Assembly (NCBI RefSeq): GCF_025354735.1 | Contig: NZ_JANXMI010000312.1 | Span: forward strand, 1 to 64,000 | Direction of reading: 5' to 3' | DNA length: 64,000 nucleotides | Source of the DNA: Rugamonas sp. | Lineage (GTDB): Bacteria; Pseudomonadota; Gammaproteobacteria; Burkholderiales; Burkholderiaceae_D | Part shown: positions 21,717 through 32,135 of the stretch, one piece after another | Layout of the letters: each line of letters begins with the position of its first letter | How positions within the stretch are numbered: position 1 is the first letter of the stretch | Position numbers and translations under genes: made by a program | The notes under the pieces: model-generated | The model's input: only the letters and a program-made list of their open reading frames with translations | What the model was told of the DNA's origin: nothing | Databases searched by the model: none

Positions 21717-23114
21717 GTGGGATTGTTTTCCATTTTCAAGAAAACCGGCGCTACACCGACGGAGCCCGTCCCCACGCCCCCCGAAGAGAGCGCGCGCCTG
21801 GACGCCAACAGCGAACTGGCGCGCCTGAACACGCAAGCCTTGCAGCGCGACATCGCGCGCGCCACGGCCATGAAAATCGACGCCATCGAATCGGCCATGG
21901 CCTTCGACATCTTCAACACGCCGGAGCCGGCCTGGGGCAGCCGCCCGCCGCGCCCGGCCAAGCCGGCCGAATCGGCCCCGGCCGCCACCGACGAATCCGC
22001 CGAGGCGCCGCCCGACACGGTCGCGGCGGCCGACGACGACGGCAATGCCGACGCCGACGATCCGGCCACGCTGCCGCTGATCGATGAAGCGACCACCGAA
22101 CTGCTGGACGAGGAAGACTTGCCACTGAGCACGGTCATGGCCGAAAGCGCCTCCGTGGTCGAGGAAATCGCCGTCCTCTACGCCAGCGGCCAGCAGGCCG
22201 TCGCCGAGCAGATGCTGGTGGCCAACCTGCCGGCCTGCGGCGGACAGGACCGCACCATCTGGTGGATGTTGTTCGACCTGTACCAGATCGGCGGCCGCCA
22301 GGACGCCTTCGACAACCTGTCGATCGACTACGCCAGCTGCTTCGAGACGTCGCCGCCGGCCTGGAACGCGGTGGCCGCCGCCGAAGCGCCGGCCGACAGC
22401 TACAGCGGCGTGGCGCCGACCGAAGCCTTCGCCGGCGTGCTCGACGGCGCCATCGCGCCGCAGCTGGAGCGCCTGCGGCAACTGGCCGCCGGCAGTCCGG
22501 TGCTGCGGCTGGAATTCAACCGCATCACCAGCGTCGAGCCGGACGGCTGCGCCCTGCTGCTGGCCGCGCTGCAAAGCCTGCAACGGCAGCAGCGCGAGCT
22601 GATCGTGGTGGCCGCCGCCGAGCTGGTCGAGCTGATCCGCCCCATCATCGCCGTCGGCCGCCGCGACGAGGGCGCCGCGCCCTGGCTGCTGTTGCTGGAA
22701 CTGCTGCAATTGCTGAACCGCGAAAAAGATTTCGAGGAAAGCGGCATGGATTACTGCGTCACCTTCGAAGTGTCGCCGCCGTCCTTCGTCGCGCCGCAAA
22801 AAGTCGCCATGGCCGCCAGGCAGCACGTGTCGGCCTCGCCCGACCGCTTCATGCTGCCGCCCGTGATAGAAGGCAATCTCGACACTTTACTGGCCGCCAT
22901 CGGCGACTATGCCGCACAATATCCCGCCATGGTGTTCGACTGTTCGCGCCTGAGCCGGCTGGAATTGGGCGCCGCCAACCAGCTGCTGGCCCAACTGCAA
23001 ACGCTGGCGGCCGGCCGCAGGCTGGAGTTCCGCGACGTCAACCACCTGGTGACGGCGCTGCTGCGGCTGCTGGGCTACGCGGAACTGGCCAGGATTTATC
23101 CGCACAAGTATTAA
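21717..23114 (+). CDS. hypothetical STAS-domain-like protein
   Basis: 465 aa; two SpoIIAA/STAS-like segments (PVLRLEFNRITSVEPDGCALLLAALQSLQ; AMVFDCSRLSRLELGAANQLLAQLQTL) behind a variable acidic/Ala-rich N-terminal region. Confidence 0.75.
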   Translation: MGLFSIFKKTGATPTEPVPTPPEESARLDANSELARLNTQALQRDIARATAMKIDAIESAMAFDIFNTPEPAWGSRPPRPAKPAESAPAATDESAEAPPDTVAAADDDGNADADDPATLPLIDEATTELLDEEDLPLSTVMAESASVVEEIAVLYASGQQAVAEQMLVANLPACGGQDRTIWWMLFDLYQIGGRQDAFDNLSIDYASCFETSPPAWNAVAAAEAPADSYSGVAPTEAFAGVLDGAIAPQLERLRQLAAGSPVLRLEFNRITSVEPDGCALLLAALQSLQRQQRELIVVAAAELVELIRPIIAVGRRDEGAAPWLLLLELLQLLNREKDFEESGMDYCVTFEVSPPSFVAPQKVAMAARQHVSASPDRFMLPPVIEGNLDTLLAAIGDYAAQYPAMVFDCSRLSRLELGAANQLLAQLQTLAAGRRLEFRDVNHLVTALLRLLGYAELARIYPHKY

Positions 23115-23150
23115 GCGCGCAGGTCGATACGCAGCCGACCCCGACGTCGC

Positions 23151-23180
23151 GCGGCACGCGGCACGCGGCACGCGGCACGC
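23151..23180. repeat. short tandem repeat (GCGGCAC)x4
   Basis: gcggcacgcggcacgcggcacgcggcacgc: four perfect 7-mers plus GC. Confidence 0.9.
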
Positions 23181-23260
23181 CTTCCAGCATCTTGTAATCG
23201 CCCGTCCCAGCCCCACTATTTGATCTTGCACCCGCCGCATCCTCACCACGAGAGCTCATC

Positions 23261-23806
23261 ATGGAACAATTTCACGGCACCACCATCCTGTGCGTGCGGC
23301 GCGGCAAGCAAGTCGCGCTGGGCGGCGACGGCCAGGTCACACTCGGCAATATCGTCATGAAAGGCACGGCCCGCAAGGTGCGCAAGCTGTACCAGGGCAA
23401 GGTCCTGGTCGGCTTCGCCGGCGGCACGGCCGACGCCTTCACCCTGCTCGACCGCTTCGAGGGCAAGCTCGAGAAACACCAGGGCAATCTGCTGCGCGCC
23501 TCGGTCGAGCTGGCCAAGGACTGGCGGACCGACCGCGTGCTGCGCCGCCTGGAGGCGATGCTGCTGGTGGCCGACAGCGAGTCGACCCTGGTCATCACCG
23601 GCAACGGCGACGTGCTCGAACCGGAAGACGGCATCGGCGCCATCGGCTCCGGCGGCACCTACGCCCAGTCGGCGGCCAAGGCCTTGCAGGAAAACACGGA
23701 ACTGACGCCGGCTGAAATCGTCAAGAAATCGCTGACGATCGCCGCCGAACTGTGCATCTACACCAATATGTCGCACATCATCGAAACGCTGGATCAAGCC
23801 GGATGA
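23261..23806 (+). CDS. hslV: ATP-dependent protease subunit HslV
   Basis: [56 protein letters not shown]. Confidence 0.97.
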   Translation: MEQFHGTTILCVRRGKQVALGGDGQVTLGNIVMKGTARKVRKLYQGKVLVGFAGGTADAFTLLDRFEGKLEKHQGNLLRASVELAKDWRTDRVLRRLEAMLLVADSESTLVITGNGDVLEPEDGIGAIGSGGTYAQSAAKALQENTELTPAEIVKKSLTIAAELCIYTNMSHIIETLDQAG

Positions 23807-25164
23807 CCGCCATGAATATGACCCCCCAGGAAATCGTCGGAGAACTCGACAAACACGTCGTCGGCCAGGCTAAGGCCAAGCGCGCCGTCGCCATCGCCTT
23901 GCGCAACCGCTGGCGCCGGCAGCAGGTGGAGGAACCGCTGCGCCATGAAATCACGCCGAAAAACATCTTGATGATAGGCCCCACCGGCGTCGGCAAGACC
24001 GAGATCGCGCGCCGCCTGGCCAAGCTGGCCGGCGCGCCCTTCATCAAGATCGAGGCCACCAAGTTCACCGAAGTGGGCTACGTCGGCCGCGACGTCGACA
24101 CCATCATCCGCGACTTGATCGACATCGGCGTCAAGCAGACGCGCTCGGCCGAGATGGCCAAGGTGCGCGCCCGCGCCGAGGACGCGGCCGAAGACCGCGT
24201 CATCGACATCCTGGTGCCGCCGGCGCGCGACTTCGGCTTCCACCCGCCGTCCGCCGGGGCCGCCGCCGACGGCGGCGCCCAGCCCGGCGACAGCACCCGC
24301 CAAACCTTCCGCAAGCGCCTGCGGCAGGGCGAGCTGGACGACAAGGAAATCGAGATCGAGCTGGCCGACGCCGGCCCGCAAATGGAAATCATGGCCCCGC
24401 CCGGCATGGAGGAAATGACGGAGCAGATCAAGTCCATGTTCTCCGGCATCGGCGGCGCGCGCAAAAAGGCGCGCAAGGTCAAGATCAAGGAGGCGATGAA
24501 ACTGCTGGTCGACGAAGAGGCGGCCAAGCTCATCAACGAAGACGAGATGAAGCAGAAAGCCATCCAGAACGTCGAGCAGAACGGCATCGTCTTCCTCGAC
24601 GAGATCGACAAGATCGCCTCGCGCTCGGAAACCGGCGGCGCCGACGTCTCGCGCGCCGGCGTGCAGCGCGACCTGCTGCCGCTGGTCGAGGGCACGACCG
24701 TCAACACCAAATACGGCATGATACGCACCGACCACATCCTGTTCATCGCGTCCGGCGCCTTCCACCTGGCCAAGCCCTCGGACCTGATCCCGGAACTGCA
24801 GGGCCGCTTCCCGATCCGGGTCGAACTCGAATCGCTGGCGATCGCCGACTTCGAGCGCATCCTCACCAGCACCGACGCCTGCCTCACCAAGCAGTACGAG
24901 GCGCTGCTGGCGACCGAGAACGTGACCATCGCCTTCGCGCCCGACGGCATCCACCGCCTCGCCGAAATCGCGTTCTCGGTCAACGAGCGCACCGAAAACA
25001 TCGGCGCGCGCCGGCTCTACACGGTGATGGAAAAGCTGCTGGAAGAAGTGTCGTTCACTGCCAGCGAAACGGGCGGCCAGACCATCGCCATCGACGCCGC
25101 CTACGTCAACGCCAAGCTCGATGCGCTGGCCGTCAACGAAGACCTGTCGCGCTACGTGTTGTAG
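23803..25164 (+). CDS. hslU: ATP-dependent protease ATPase subunit HslU
   Basis: [34 protein letters not shown]...[20 protein letters not shown] overlap with hslV. Confidence 0.97.
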   Translation: MTAMNMTPQEIVGELDKHVVGQAKAKRAVAIALRNRWRRQQVEEPLRHEITPKNILMIGPTGVGKTEIARRLAKLAGAPFIKIEATKFTEVGYVGRDVDTIIRDLIDIGVKQTRSAEMAKVRARAEDAAEDRVIDILVPPARDFGFHPPSAGAAADGGAQPGDSTRQTFRKRLRQGELDDKEIEIELADAGPQMEIMAPPGMEEMTEQIKSMFSGIGGARKKARKVKIKEAMKLLVDEEAAKLINEDEMKQKAIQNVEQNGIVFLDEIDKIASRSETGGADVSRAGVQRDLLPLVEGTTVNTKYGMIRTDHILFIASGAFHLAKPSDLIPELQGRFPIRVELESLAIADFERILTSTDACLTKQYEALLATENVTIAFAPDGIHRLAEIAFSVNERTENIGARRLYTVMEKLLEEVSFTASETGGQTIAIDAAYVNAKLDALAVNEDLSRYVL

Positions 25165-25179
25165 GGGGCCGGCCGGCGC

Positions 25180-25794
25180 TCAGCGCCGGTCCGGGCCCTG
25201 CGGCGGCGCCACGCCATCGGTGCGCGGCAGTTGCGCGCCCATGGTCATCGTCGAATTGACCGGCCCCGTATAGGGCTGCGGCTGGCCGACGGTGCCCGGC
25301 GGCGGCGATGGCGACGGCGACGGCATTTGCGGTTGCAACTGCGCCTGCGGCATGGGCTGCGGCATCGCGCCCGGCGCCGCCATCGCGCCGGGCGCGGCGC
25401 CATCGCTGGCCAGGTCGACGCGCTTGCTCACGCCGCCCTCCGACAACATCACATACCTGGGATGGATTTCCTGCACCGTCACGCCGGACGCCACTTCGCG
25501 GCCGACCGCCAGCGCCAGCGCCGGCTTGCCGTCGACGCCGATGATGGCCGCGCTGTCGCGTCCCACGCCGGCGACGATCACGCCGCGCAGCTGATAATTG
25601 CTGACGGCGGCCGTCACGACCTGGCCGCCGAACAAGCCCTGGGCCGCCGCCACGCCCGGCTCCGGCGCGGCGACGATGGCCAGCGGCGCGATCGGCCGCT
25701 GCGCCGGCTTGAACATTTGCAGCGCCCAGTAAGCCAGCGAGGCGGCCAGCGCCGCGACGGCGACGATGGTGAAGAGGAATGGCAAACGCTTCAT
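25180..25794 (-). CDS. gspC: type II secretion system protein GspC-like (HR domain, no recognisable PDZ)
   Basis: MKRLPFLFTIVAVAALAASLAYWALQMF...LFGGQVVTAAVSNYQLRGVIVAGVGRDSAAIIGVDGKPALALAVGREV, then a Pro/Ala/Met/Gln-rich tail. Confidence 0.8.
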   Translation of the reverse strand: MKRLPFLFTIVAVAALAASLAYWALQMFKPAQRPIAPLAIVAAPEPGVAAAQGLFGGQVVTAAVSNYQLRGVIVAGVGRDSAAIIGVDGKPALALAVGREVASGVTVQEIHPRYVMLSEGGVSKRVDLASDGAAPGAMAAPGAMPQPMPQAQLQPQMPSPSPSPPPGTVGQPQPYTGPVNSTMTMGAQLPRTDGVAPPQGPDRR

Positions 25795-25829
25795 GGTGTC
25801 CTTGTTTGACTGACTTGCCGGCGGCGCGC

Positions 25830-27050
25830 TCAGCGCACCAGCTGATTGATTTCGATAATAGGCATCAGCACCGCCAGCACGATCAGCAGCACCACCACGC
25901 CCATGGCCAGGATCAGCGCCGGTTCGAGCAGGCCGGCGATGGTCAGCGTGCGCCGTTCCAGGTCCGATTCCTGGGCGGCGGCGGCGCGGTCGAGCATGGC
26001 CGGCAGCTCGCCGGTGATTTCGCCGGCCCGTATCATGTGGATCAGCATGGGCGGAAAATGCTGTTGCGCCGACAGCGCCCGCGCCAGGCTGACGCCCTCG
26101 CGCACACTGTCGCTGGCCTCGTCGACCAGCTCCTGCATCGCCACGTTCGACAGCGTGTCGCGGCTCGTTTGCAGCGCGCGCAAAATCGGCACGCCCGAAC
26201 CGGTGGTGATGGCCAGCGTGCTGGCGAAGCGCGCCGTGTTCAGGCTGCGCTCGAATTTGCCGTAGATGGGGGCCGTCAGCAGCCAGGCGTGCCAGCGCCG
26301 CTTGAGCGCCGGACCTTGCAGCGCGCGCCGCCACAGATACCAGGCGCCGGCGATCAGGATGGCGGCGTAGATGCCGTCGGCGCGCACGAAGTCGGACACC
26401 GCCAGCATCACCGTCGTCAGCAGCGGCAGCTTTTGCTTGGTGGTCGCGAACACGGAGACGATCTGCGGCACCACGTAGGTGAGCAGGAAAATCACGATCG
26501 CGAAGGCCACCACCGTGACGATGGCCGGATAGGTGAACGCCAGCTTGACCTTTTGCACCAGCGCGTTGCGGCGCTCGATGTAGTCGGCCAGCCGTGACAG
26601 CACGCGCGACAGATGGCCGATCTGCTCACCCGACGCCACCAGCGCGCGGTAGATGTCGGCGAAGTCGCGCGGGTGGCGCGACAGCGCGTCCGACAGCGCG
26701 GCGCCGCCGATGACTTCCGAGCGGATCGACGCGATCAGGTCGCGCACGTACACGCGCTCGGCCTGTTCCAGCAGCGCGGTGAAGGCCTGCTCCAGCGGCA
26801 GGCCGGCCTCCAACAAGCTGGCCAGCTGGCGCGTGAACAGCGCCAGCTCGGTGGTCGACAGCTTGTCGCCGAAGGCGCGGCTGCGGGCCACGCCGGCCGC
26901 GTCGAGCTGGGCGGCGATGGCGTCGACCTTCAGCGGCGTCAAGCCCTGGGTGCGCAGGTCCGAGCGCGCCGAGCGGGCGTTGTCGGCATTGAGGACGCCC
27001 TTGCGGGTGGCGCCGCCGGCGTCGACGGCTTCGTAGCGGAATGCTGGCAT
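25830..27050 (-). CDS. gspF: type II secretion system inner membrane protein GspF
   Basis: MPAFRYEAVDAGGATRKGVLNADNARSARSDLRTQGLTPL...; T2SSF domains and TM segments. Confidence 0.95.
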   Translation of the reverse strand: MPAFRYEAVDAGGATRKGVLNADNARSARSDLRTQGLTPLKVDAIAAQLDAAGVARSRAFGDKLSTTELALFTRQLASLLEAGLPLEQAFTALLEQAERVYVRDLIASIRSEVIGGAALSDALSRHPRDFADIYRALVASGEQIGHLSRVLSRLADYIERRNALVQKVKLAFTYPAIVTVVAFAIVIFLLTYVVPQIVSVFATTKQKLPLLTTVMLAVSDFVRADGIYAAILIAGAWYLWRRALQGPALKRRWHAWLLTAPIYGKFERSLNTARFASTLAITTGSGVPILRALQTSRDTLSNVAMQELVDEASDSVREGVSLARALSAQQHFPPMLIHMIRAGEITGELPAMLDRAAAAQESDLERRTLTIAGLLEPALILAMGVVVLLIVLAVLMPIIEINQLVR

Positions 27051-27065
27051 GGTCTGGCGTCTTCC

Positions 27066-28490
27066 CTAGTCTTCTTTGGTCACGCGCAGCAGCTCGGCCT
27101 GGGTGGTCACGCCCTCGCGCAGCCAGCGTTCGCCGTCCTCGCGCATGGTCTGCATACCGCTCTTGAGCGCCGCCGCCTTGACGTCCGCCTCGGAGGCGCG
27201 GTTGTGGATCTGGGCGCGGATCTGCTCCGTCGTCGTCAACAGTTCGTAGACGCCGACCCGGCCCTGGTAGCCGGTCTGGCCGCAATGCTCGCAGCCGACC
27301 GCGTGCCACAGCGCGCCGTCGTAGCGCTTGCAGTTGCCGCACAATTTGCGCACCAGCCGCTGCGCCAGCACGCCGAGCAGCGACGACGACAGCAGGAACG
27401 GTTCGATGCCCATGTCGAGCAGGCGCGTGACGGCGGCGGCGGCGTCGTTGGTGTGCAGGGTCGCCAGCACCAGGTGGCCGGTCAGCGAGGCCTGCACCGC
27501 GATCTGCGCCGTTTCCAGGTCGCGGATCTCGCCTATCATGATGACGTCCGGGTCCTGCCGCAAGATGGCCCGCAGCGCTTTCGCGAACGTCATGTCGATG
27601 CGCGCGTTGACCTGGGTCTGGCCGACGCCGGCCAGGTCGTATTCGATCGGGTCTTCCACCGTCAGGATGTTGGTGGTGGTGGCGTTGAGCAGCGACAGCG
27701 CGGCGTACAGCGTGGTGGTCTTGCCGGAGCCGGTCGGACCGGTCACCAGCACGATGCCGTGCGGCTGGTTGATCAGCGCGTCGAAGCGCGGCAGCATCTG
27801 CTCGCTCATGCCCAGGTGCTGCAAGTCGAGGCGGCCGGCCTCCTTGTCGAGCAAACGCAAGACCGCGCGTTCGCCGTGGCCGGTCGGCAGCGTCGACACG
27901 CGCACGTCCACCGGCTTGCCGCCGATGCGCAGCGTGATGCGGCCATCCTGCGGCAGGCGCTTTTCGGCGATGTCGAGCTGCGCCATGATCTTGATGCGCG
28001 AGATCAGCGAACCGTGGATGGCCTTGCGCGGCCGGACGATGTCGCGCAGGCTGCCGTCGATGCGGAAGCGCACCACCGAGGTCTGCTCGAAGGGCTCGAT
28101 GTGGATGTCGGACGCGCTGTCGCGCAGCGCCTGCGTCAGCAGCGCGTTGATCATGCGGATCACCGGCGCGTCGTCGCTCGATTCGAGCAAGTCCTCGATG
28201 GCCGGCACGTCCTGCAGCAGCTTGGTCAGATCGAGGTTGGCGTCGAATTCGTCGGCCACCATCGAGGCGTTGCCGCCGGCGCCGGCGTAGGCGGCGGCGA
28301 TGGCCGCCTCCAGCTCGGCGCGCGGCATGGACTTGAGCTGGATGCGGCCGAAGCGGCGCGACACTTCGGCGATCGCGGCCGGCGCCGTGGCGCTCGAGAC
28401 CAGGATGTCGACCGTGTTCTCGGCGCTGTCGCTGGGCTGCGCCAGCACGACGAAGTCGCGCGCGAAGGCGTAAGGTAAAAGGTTACTCAT
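27066..28490 (-). CDS. gspE: type II secretion system ATPase GspE
   Basis: [22 protein letters not shown] (Walker A), [33 protein letters not shown], CxxC zinc site (KLCGNCKRY...[13 protein letters not shown]). Confidence 0.96.
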   Translation of the reverse strand: MSNLLPYAFARDFVVLAQPSDSAENTVDILVSSATAPAAIAEVSRRFGRIQLKSMPRAELEAAIAAAYAGAGGNASMVADEFDANLDLTKLLQDVPAIEDLLESSDDAPVIRMINALLTQALRDSASDIHIEPFEQTSVVRFRIDGSLRDIVRPRKAIHGSLISRIKIMAQLDIAEKRLPQDGRITLRIGGKPVDVRVSTLPTGHGERAVLRLLDKEAGRLDLQHLGMSEQMLPRFDALINQPHGIVLVTGPTGSGKTTTLYAALSLLNATTTNILTVEDPIEYDLAGVGQTQVNARIDMTFAKALRAILRQDPDVIMIGEIRDLETAQIAVQASLTGHLVLATLHTNDAAAAVTRLLDMGIEPFLLSSSLLGVLAQRLVRKLCGNCKRYDGALWHAVGCEHCGQTGYQGRVGVYELLTTTEQIRAQIHNRASEADVKAAALKSGMQTMREDGERWLREGVTTQAELLRVTKED

Positions 28491-28511
28491 GGCGGTTACG
28501 CGGCTCCGTCA

Positions 28512-30791
28512 TCAGTGTTCGATGGCCGACGGCGTCGGCGTCGACGGCAGGGCCTCGCCCGGCGCCTGCGACGGCAAGGGCTGCGGCGCCGGCGGCAGCG
28601 GGCGCGCCACCGTGGCGCCCAACGGCTGGCCGTTGGCCAGCGCCGGCAGCAGCGGCTGGCCGAAGTTCGTCACCAGCGCGCTGTTCTCGGGCTGGTCCGC
28701 CTGCTGCATGCCGCGCATATAGTCGTAGCGGTCGGCCGACAGGCTGGTGCTCTGCTCCTTGGTGCGCACGATCACGGGCCGCAGGAACACCATCAGATTG
28801 GTTTTGCTGCGCGAGCGTTTCTGATACTTGAACAAGCCGCCGATGATGGGCAGGTCGGCCAGGCCGCGCACCTTGTCGACGTTGTCGCCGGTGCTGTCCT
28901 GGATCAGGCCACCGAGCACGATGATCTGGCCGTCGTCGGCCACCACATTGTTCTCGATGACGCGGCTGTTCAGGGTGATGCCGGCGGTCGCGTTCAGCGT
29001 CGACTGGTCCACCGTCGACGTCTCGTGATAGATCGCCATCTTGATGGTGCCGCCCTCGGAAATTTGCGGCCGCACCTTCAGCGTCAGGCCGACGTCCTTG
29101 CGGTCGATGGTCTGGAAGGGATTGGTCGCGGTGCCGGCGGTGCTGGTGAACTGGCCGGTCAGGATAGGCACGTTCTGGCCGACGCGGATGGTCGCCACTT
29201 CGTTGTCGAGCGTGATGAGATTCGGCGTCGACAGGATGTTGGTGTTGCCGTCCGATTCGAGCGAGTGGGCGATCGCGCCCAGGCCGATCTTGTTGAACAC
29301 GCCGATCGACAAGCCGTCGCCGGGCAGCACGGCGCCCTTGCCGGTGGCCAGCGCCGTCAGGCTGTTGTTGGTGCCGCCGGTGGAAAACGACTGCAGGGTG
29401 CCGATGCGGTAATTGCTGCTGCTGCTGCCGCTGGCGCCCAGCCACTGCACGCCGAATTCGGAGGCCTTGTCGGACGTGACTTCGACGATCAGCGCTTCGA
29501 TATAGACTTCGGCGCGGCGCTGGTCGAGCTGGTCGATGACCACGCGCAGATTGCGGTAGACCGATTCCGGCGCCGTGATGATGAGCGAGTTGGTCGACGC
29601 GTCGGCCTGGATGAAACCGGCCGAGCCGCTGCCGCCGGCGCTGTTCTGCTGGCCGCTGGAGGACGCGTTGAGCAGCGGATTGGTGGCGCCGCCGCCGATG
29701 CCGGTGCCGCTTTGCGCGCCGCCGCCGTTGGCGCCCGACTGGCCGTTGCCGCCGTTGCTGGAACCGAGGCCGTTGGCGCCGCCGCTGTTGTTGCCGGTGC
29801 CGCCGCCGCCCTGCTGGCTGTTGGCCGAGGCGTCGTTCGAGACGACGGCGCGCAGCGTCTGCGCCAGCTTGACCGCTTCGGCGTTTTTCAGATAGACCAC
29901 GTGCACATTGCCCGGCTGCGCGGTCGGCTGATCGAGCTTGGCGATCAGCGACTTGGCCAGGTTGGCGCGCGCCAGCGACGGCGCGCGCAGCAGCAGCGCG
30001 TTGGTGCGCGGATCGGCCATCACGCTGAGGCGGTCGGCGCCGACCCCGGCGGCGCCGGCGCCGCCACCCGGTTCGAGCAGCTTGTTGACCAGCGAGGCCA
30101 GGTCGCTGGCGATGGCGTAGCGCACCGGGATCACGTCGACGTCGCTGGCGGCCGGCGCGTCGAGGGCGGCGATGATCTTGGCCAGGCGGTTCAGGTTATC
30201 GGCGTAGTCGGTGATGACGACGGTGTTGTTGCCGGGGTTGGCGTTGATGGTATTGTTGGGCGAAATCAGCGGCCGCAATACCGTCACGACGTTGGCGGCC
30301 GCCTCGAAGTTCAGGTGGAACACCTGGCTGACCACCTGGTCGCCCTTGATGCCGGTGGGCGCGGAGCCGACCTGGATCGGGCCCGATTGCAGCTTCGCCT
30401 CCGCTTCCGGCACCACCTTGGTGTAGCCGTCGGCGCTGACGACGGCGAAGCCCTGCAAGCGCAGCGCGGACGTCAGCAGCTGGAAGGCCTGCGACTTGCT
30501 GATCGATTTTTCCGACACCAGCGTCAGCGTGCCCTTGACGCGCGGGTCGATGACGAAGGTGATGTTGGTGTAGTGGCCGACCGCCTTGATGACGGACTCG
30601 ATGTCGGCGCCGACGAAGTTCAGCGCGGCCTGGTCGCCGGTGTCGGCGGCGTCGGCGCGGTCGGCCCTGGCCGGTTTGGCCAGCAGCGGCGCCGACGCGG
30701 ACAGCCCGGCCACCGCGCAGCACAACATGGCGCCCGCGCTCACACGGCGCAGTGCGGGAAGATCAAGCTTGCTGATAAACTGTTTTTTCAT
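28512..30791 (-). CDS. gspD: type II secretion system secretin GspD
   Basis: N0/N1/N2/N3 and secretin domain (VPILTGQFTSTAGTATNPFQTIDRKDVGLTLKVRPQISEGGTIKM; GLIQDSTGDNVDKVRGLADLPIIGGLFKYQ). Confidence 0.96.
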   Translation of the reverse strand: MKKQFISKLDLPALRRVSAGAMLCCAVAGLSASAPLLAKPARADRADAADTGDQAALNFVGADIESVIKAVGHYTNITFVIDPRVKGTLTLVSEKSISKSQAFQLLTSALRLQGFAVVSADGYTKVVPEAEAKLQSGPIQVGSAPTGIKGDQVVSQVFHLNFEAAANVVTVLRPLISPNNTINANPGNNTVVITDYADNLNRLAKIIAALDAPAASDVDVIPVRYAIASDLASLVNKLLEPGGGAGAAGVGADRLSVMADPRTNALLLRAPSLARANLAKSLIAKLDQPTAQPGNVHVVYLKNAEAVKLAQTLRAVVSNDASANSQQGGGGTGNNSGGANGLGSSNGGNGQSGANGGGAQSGTGIGGGATNPLLNASSSGQQNSAGGSGSAGFIQADASTNSLIITAPESVYRNLRVVIDQLDQRRAEVYIEALIVEVTSDKASEFGVQWLGASGSSSSNYRIGTLQSFSTGGTNNSLTALATGKGAVLPGDGLSIGVFNKIGLGAIAHSLESDGNTNILSTPNLITLDNEVATIRVGQNVPILTGQFTSTAGTATNPFQTIDRKDVGLTLKVRPQISEGGTIKMAIYHETSTVDQSTLNATAGITLNSRVIENNVVADDGQIIVLGGLIQDSTGDNVDKVRGLADLPIIGGLFKYQKRSRSKTNLMVFLRPVIVRTKEQSTSLSADRYDYMRGMQQADQPENSALVTNFGQPLLPALANGQPLGATVARPLPPAPQPLPSQAPGEALPSTPTPSAIEH

Positions 30792-31564
30792 TATCTGAAC
30801 TCTAACGCGATGATGTTTTTGTCGCTACCGGAACGGCGCTGGCCCAGCAAATTCAATAGATTGGCCAACGTCTCTTCATATCCCTCTGCCGCCTGCGCCT
30901 GTCCCGAAAACTGGACCCGGCCATGCTGCAAGCTCCCTGTGCCGCTCAATAACAGCGGCCCCTTTTGCGAACTCAAATTCAGTTGCGCTTGTTGTCCATG
31001 CCAGTCCAGCGCCAGCGCGTAACTGCCCAGCGGACGCACCGCCGACAGGGTCGACGCCATGTCCGTCATCTCCAGCGTGGTGCGGCCGTTGACGGCGACC
31101 GTGCGGTCGGCCAGCGCCAGCTCCAGCGTGGTCCACGACAGCCGCATGGCGCCGGTCGGCGCCACCGTGTTGAGGGGTGCGCCCAGGCCGGCCAGGCCCT
31201 CGGCCGGCAGCAGCAGCGCCGACGGACTCAGTTGCCACTGGCTCCAGCTGCCGCGGAAGGTCACCGGCTGCGCCAGCGCGTCCGGGTTTTCCAGCCGCAG
31301 GTCGACCATGCCGAACAGCGACAGCGGCGACACCCGCCACGCGAAACGGCCCGGCAGCAGCGGCGTGACGGGACCGTCGCCGCTGGCCGCGCCGCCGACG
31401 AAGGCCGAACCGCGCCACAGCGTACCTTGGGCGTCGCCCAGCGTCAAACGGCCGCCCGTCTTTTGCTCGACCAGCGCCGCCAGCCAGCTGGCCGGCGCGC
31501 ACACCAGCAGCGTCGCCGCCACCACCGCGACGATCAGCAGCAACCATAGCATGGCGCGCTTCAC
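30791..31564 (-). CDS. gspN: type II secretion system protein GspN
   Basis: 257 aa with N-terminal TM, ALVEQKTGGRLTLGDAQGTLWRGSA typical of GspN; position in cluster. Confidence 0.88.
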   Translation of the reverse strand: MKRAMLWLLLIVAVVAATLLVCAPASWLAALVEQKTGGRLTLGDAQGTLWRGSAFVGGAASGDGPVTPLLPGRFAWRVSPLSLFGMVDLRLENPDALAQPVTFRGSWSQWQLSPSALLLPAEGLAGLGAPLNTVAPTGAMRLSWTTLELALADRTVAVNGRTTLEMTDMASTLSAVRPLGSYALALDWHGQQAQLNLSSQKGPLLLSGTGSLQHGRVQFSGQAQAAEGYEETLANLLNLLGQRRSGSDKNIIALEFR

Positions 31565-31619
31565 CGGCCGCCCTTTATCTGCGGCGTGGTTTGCGCCAGC
31601 GGCGCAGCGGCCCGCATGC

Positions 31620-32135
31620 TCATCGCGCCGCGCCCTGGTGCAGCGTCAGCGCGGCGTCGACCATGCCGGCCGTGTCCTGCGCGGTGATGGTGGCATCGAG
31701 CACGTCGACATGGCTGTCGCGGCGCTGCGCGTCGAGCCAGGCGATCAGGCCGGAGAACGGCACGCCCTTCAATTGCAGCTTGGCGTATTCGCCCGTCATG
31801 GCCAGCGATTGCGCGGTCAGGCCGCTCGCTTTCAGGCTGTCGGCGACGCTGTCGTGCGTCATCGGCGGCGGCGTGACGGCCGGCTGGGCTTTCAGCGCGC
31901 CGGCCTGCAAGGCCAGCGCCTGCAATTCGGCGGCCTGCTGGCGCAGCGTCGGCAGATCCTTGCGCAGCTGCTCGCGGCCGTCGAGCGCCGGCGCGATCAA
32001 CACACCATAGGCCAGCAGCACGCCGAGCAGCGCGCCGCCGACGCCGAGGAAGCGGCGCTCCTGCTCCGTGCGCGCCTGCCAGAAGGCGGCGCCGTTGTCG
32101 CGCAGCTGCTGTCGCATCGTGGAAAATTGACTCAT
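31620..32135 (-). CDS. gspM: type II secretion system protein GspM
   Basis: Single TM (FLGVGGALLGVLLAYGVLIAPA), position between gspL and gspN. Confidence 0.88.
   Translation of the reverse strand: MSQFSTMRQQLRDNGAAFWQARTEQERRFLGVGGALLGVLLAYGVLIAPALDGREQLRKDLPTLRQQAAELQALALQAGALKAQPAVTPPPMTHDSVADSLKASGLTAQSLAMTGEYAKLQLKGVPFSGLIAWLDAQRRDSHVDVLDATITAQDTAGMVDAALTLHQGAAR

Noticed and set aside
26613-31022. Long plus-strand ORFs (621 aa and 835 aa) antisense to gspE/gspD
   Set aside because: Shadow ORFs opposite well-recognised T2SS genes.
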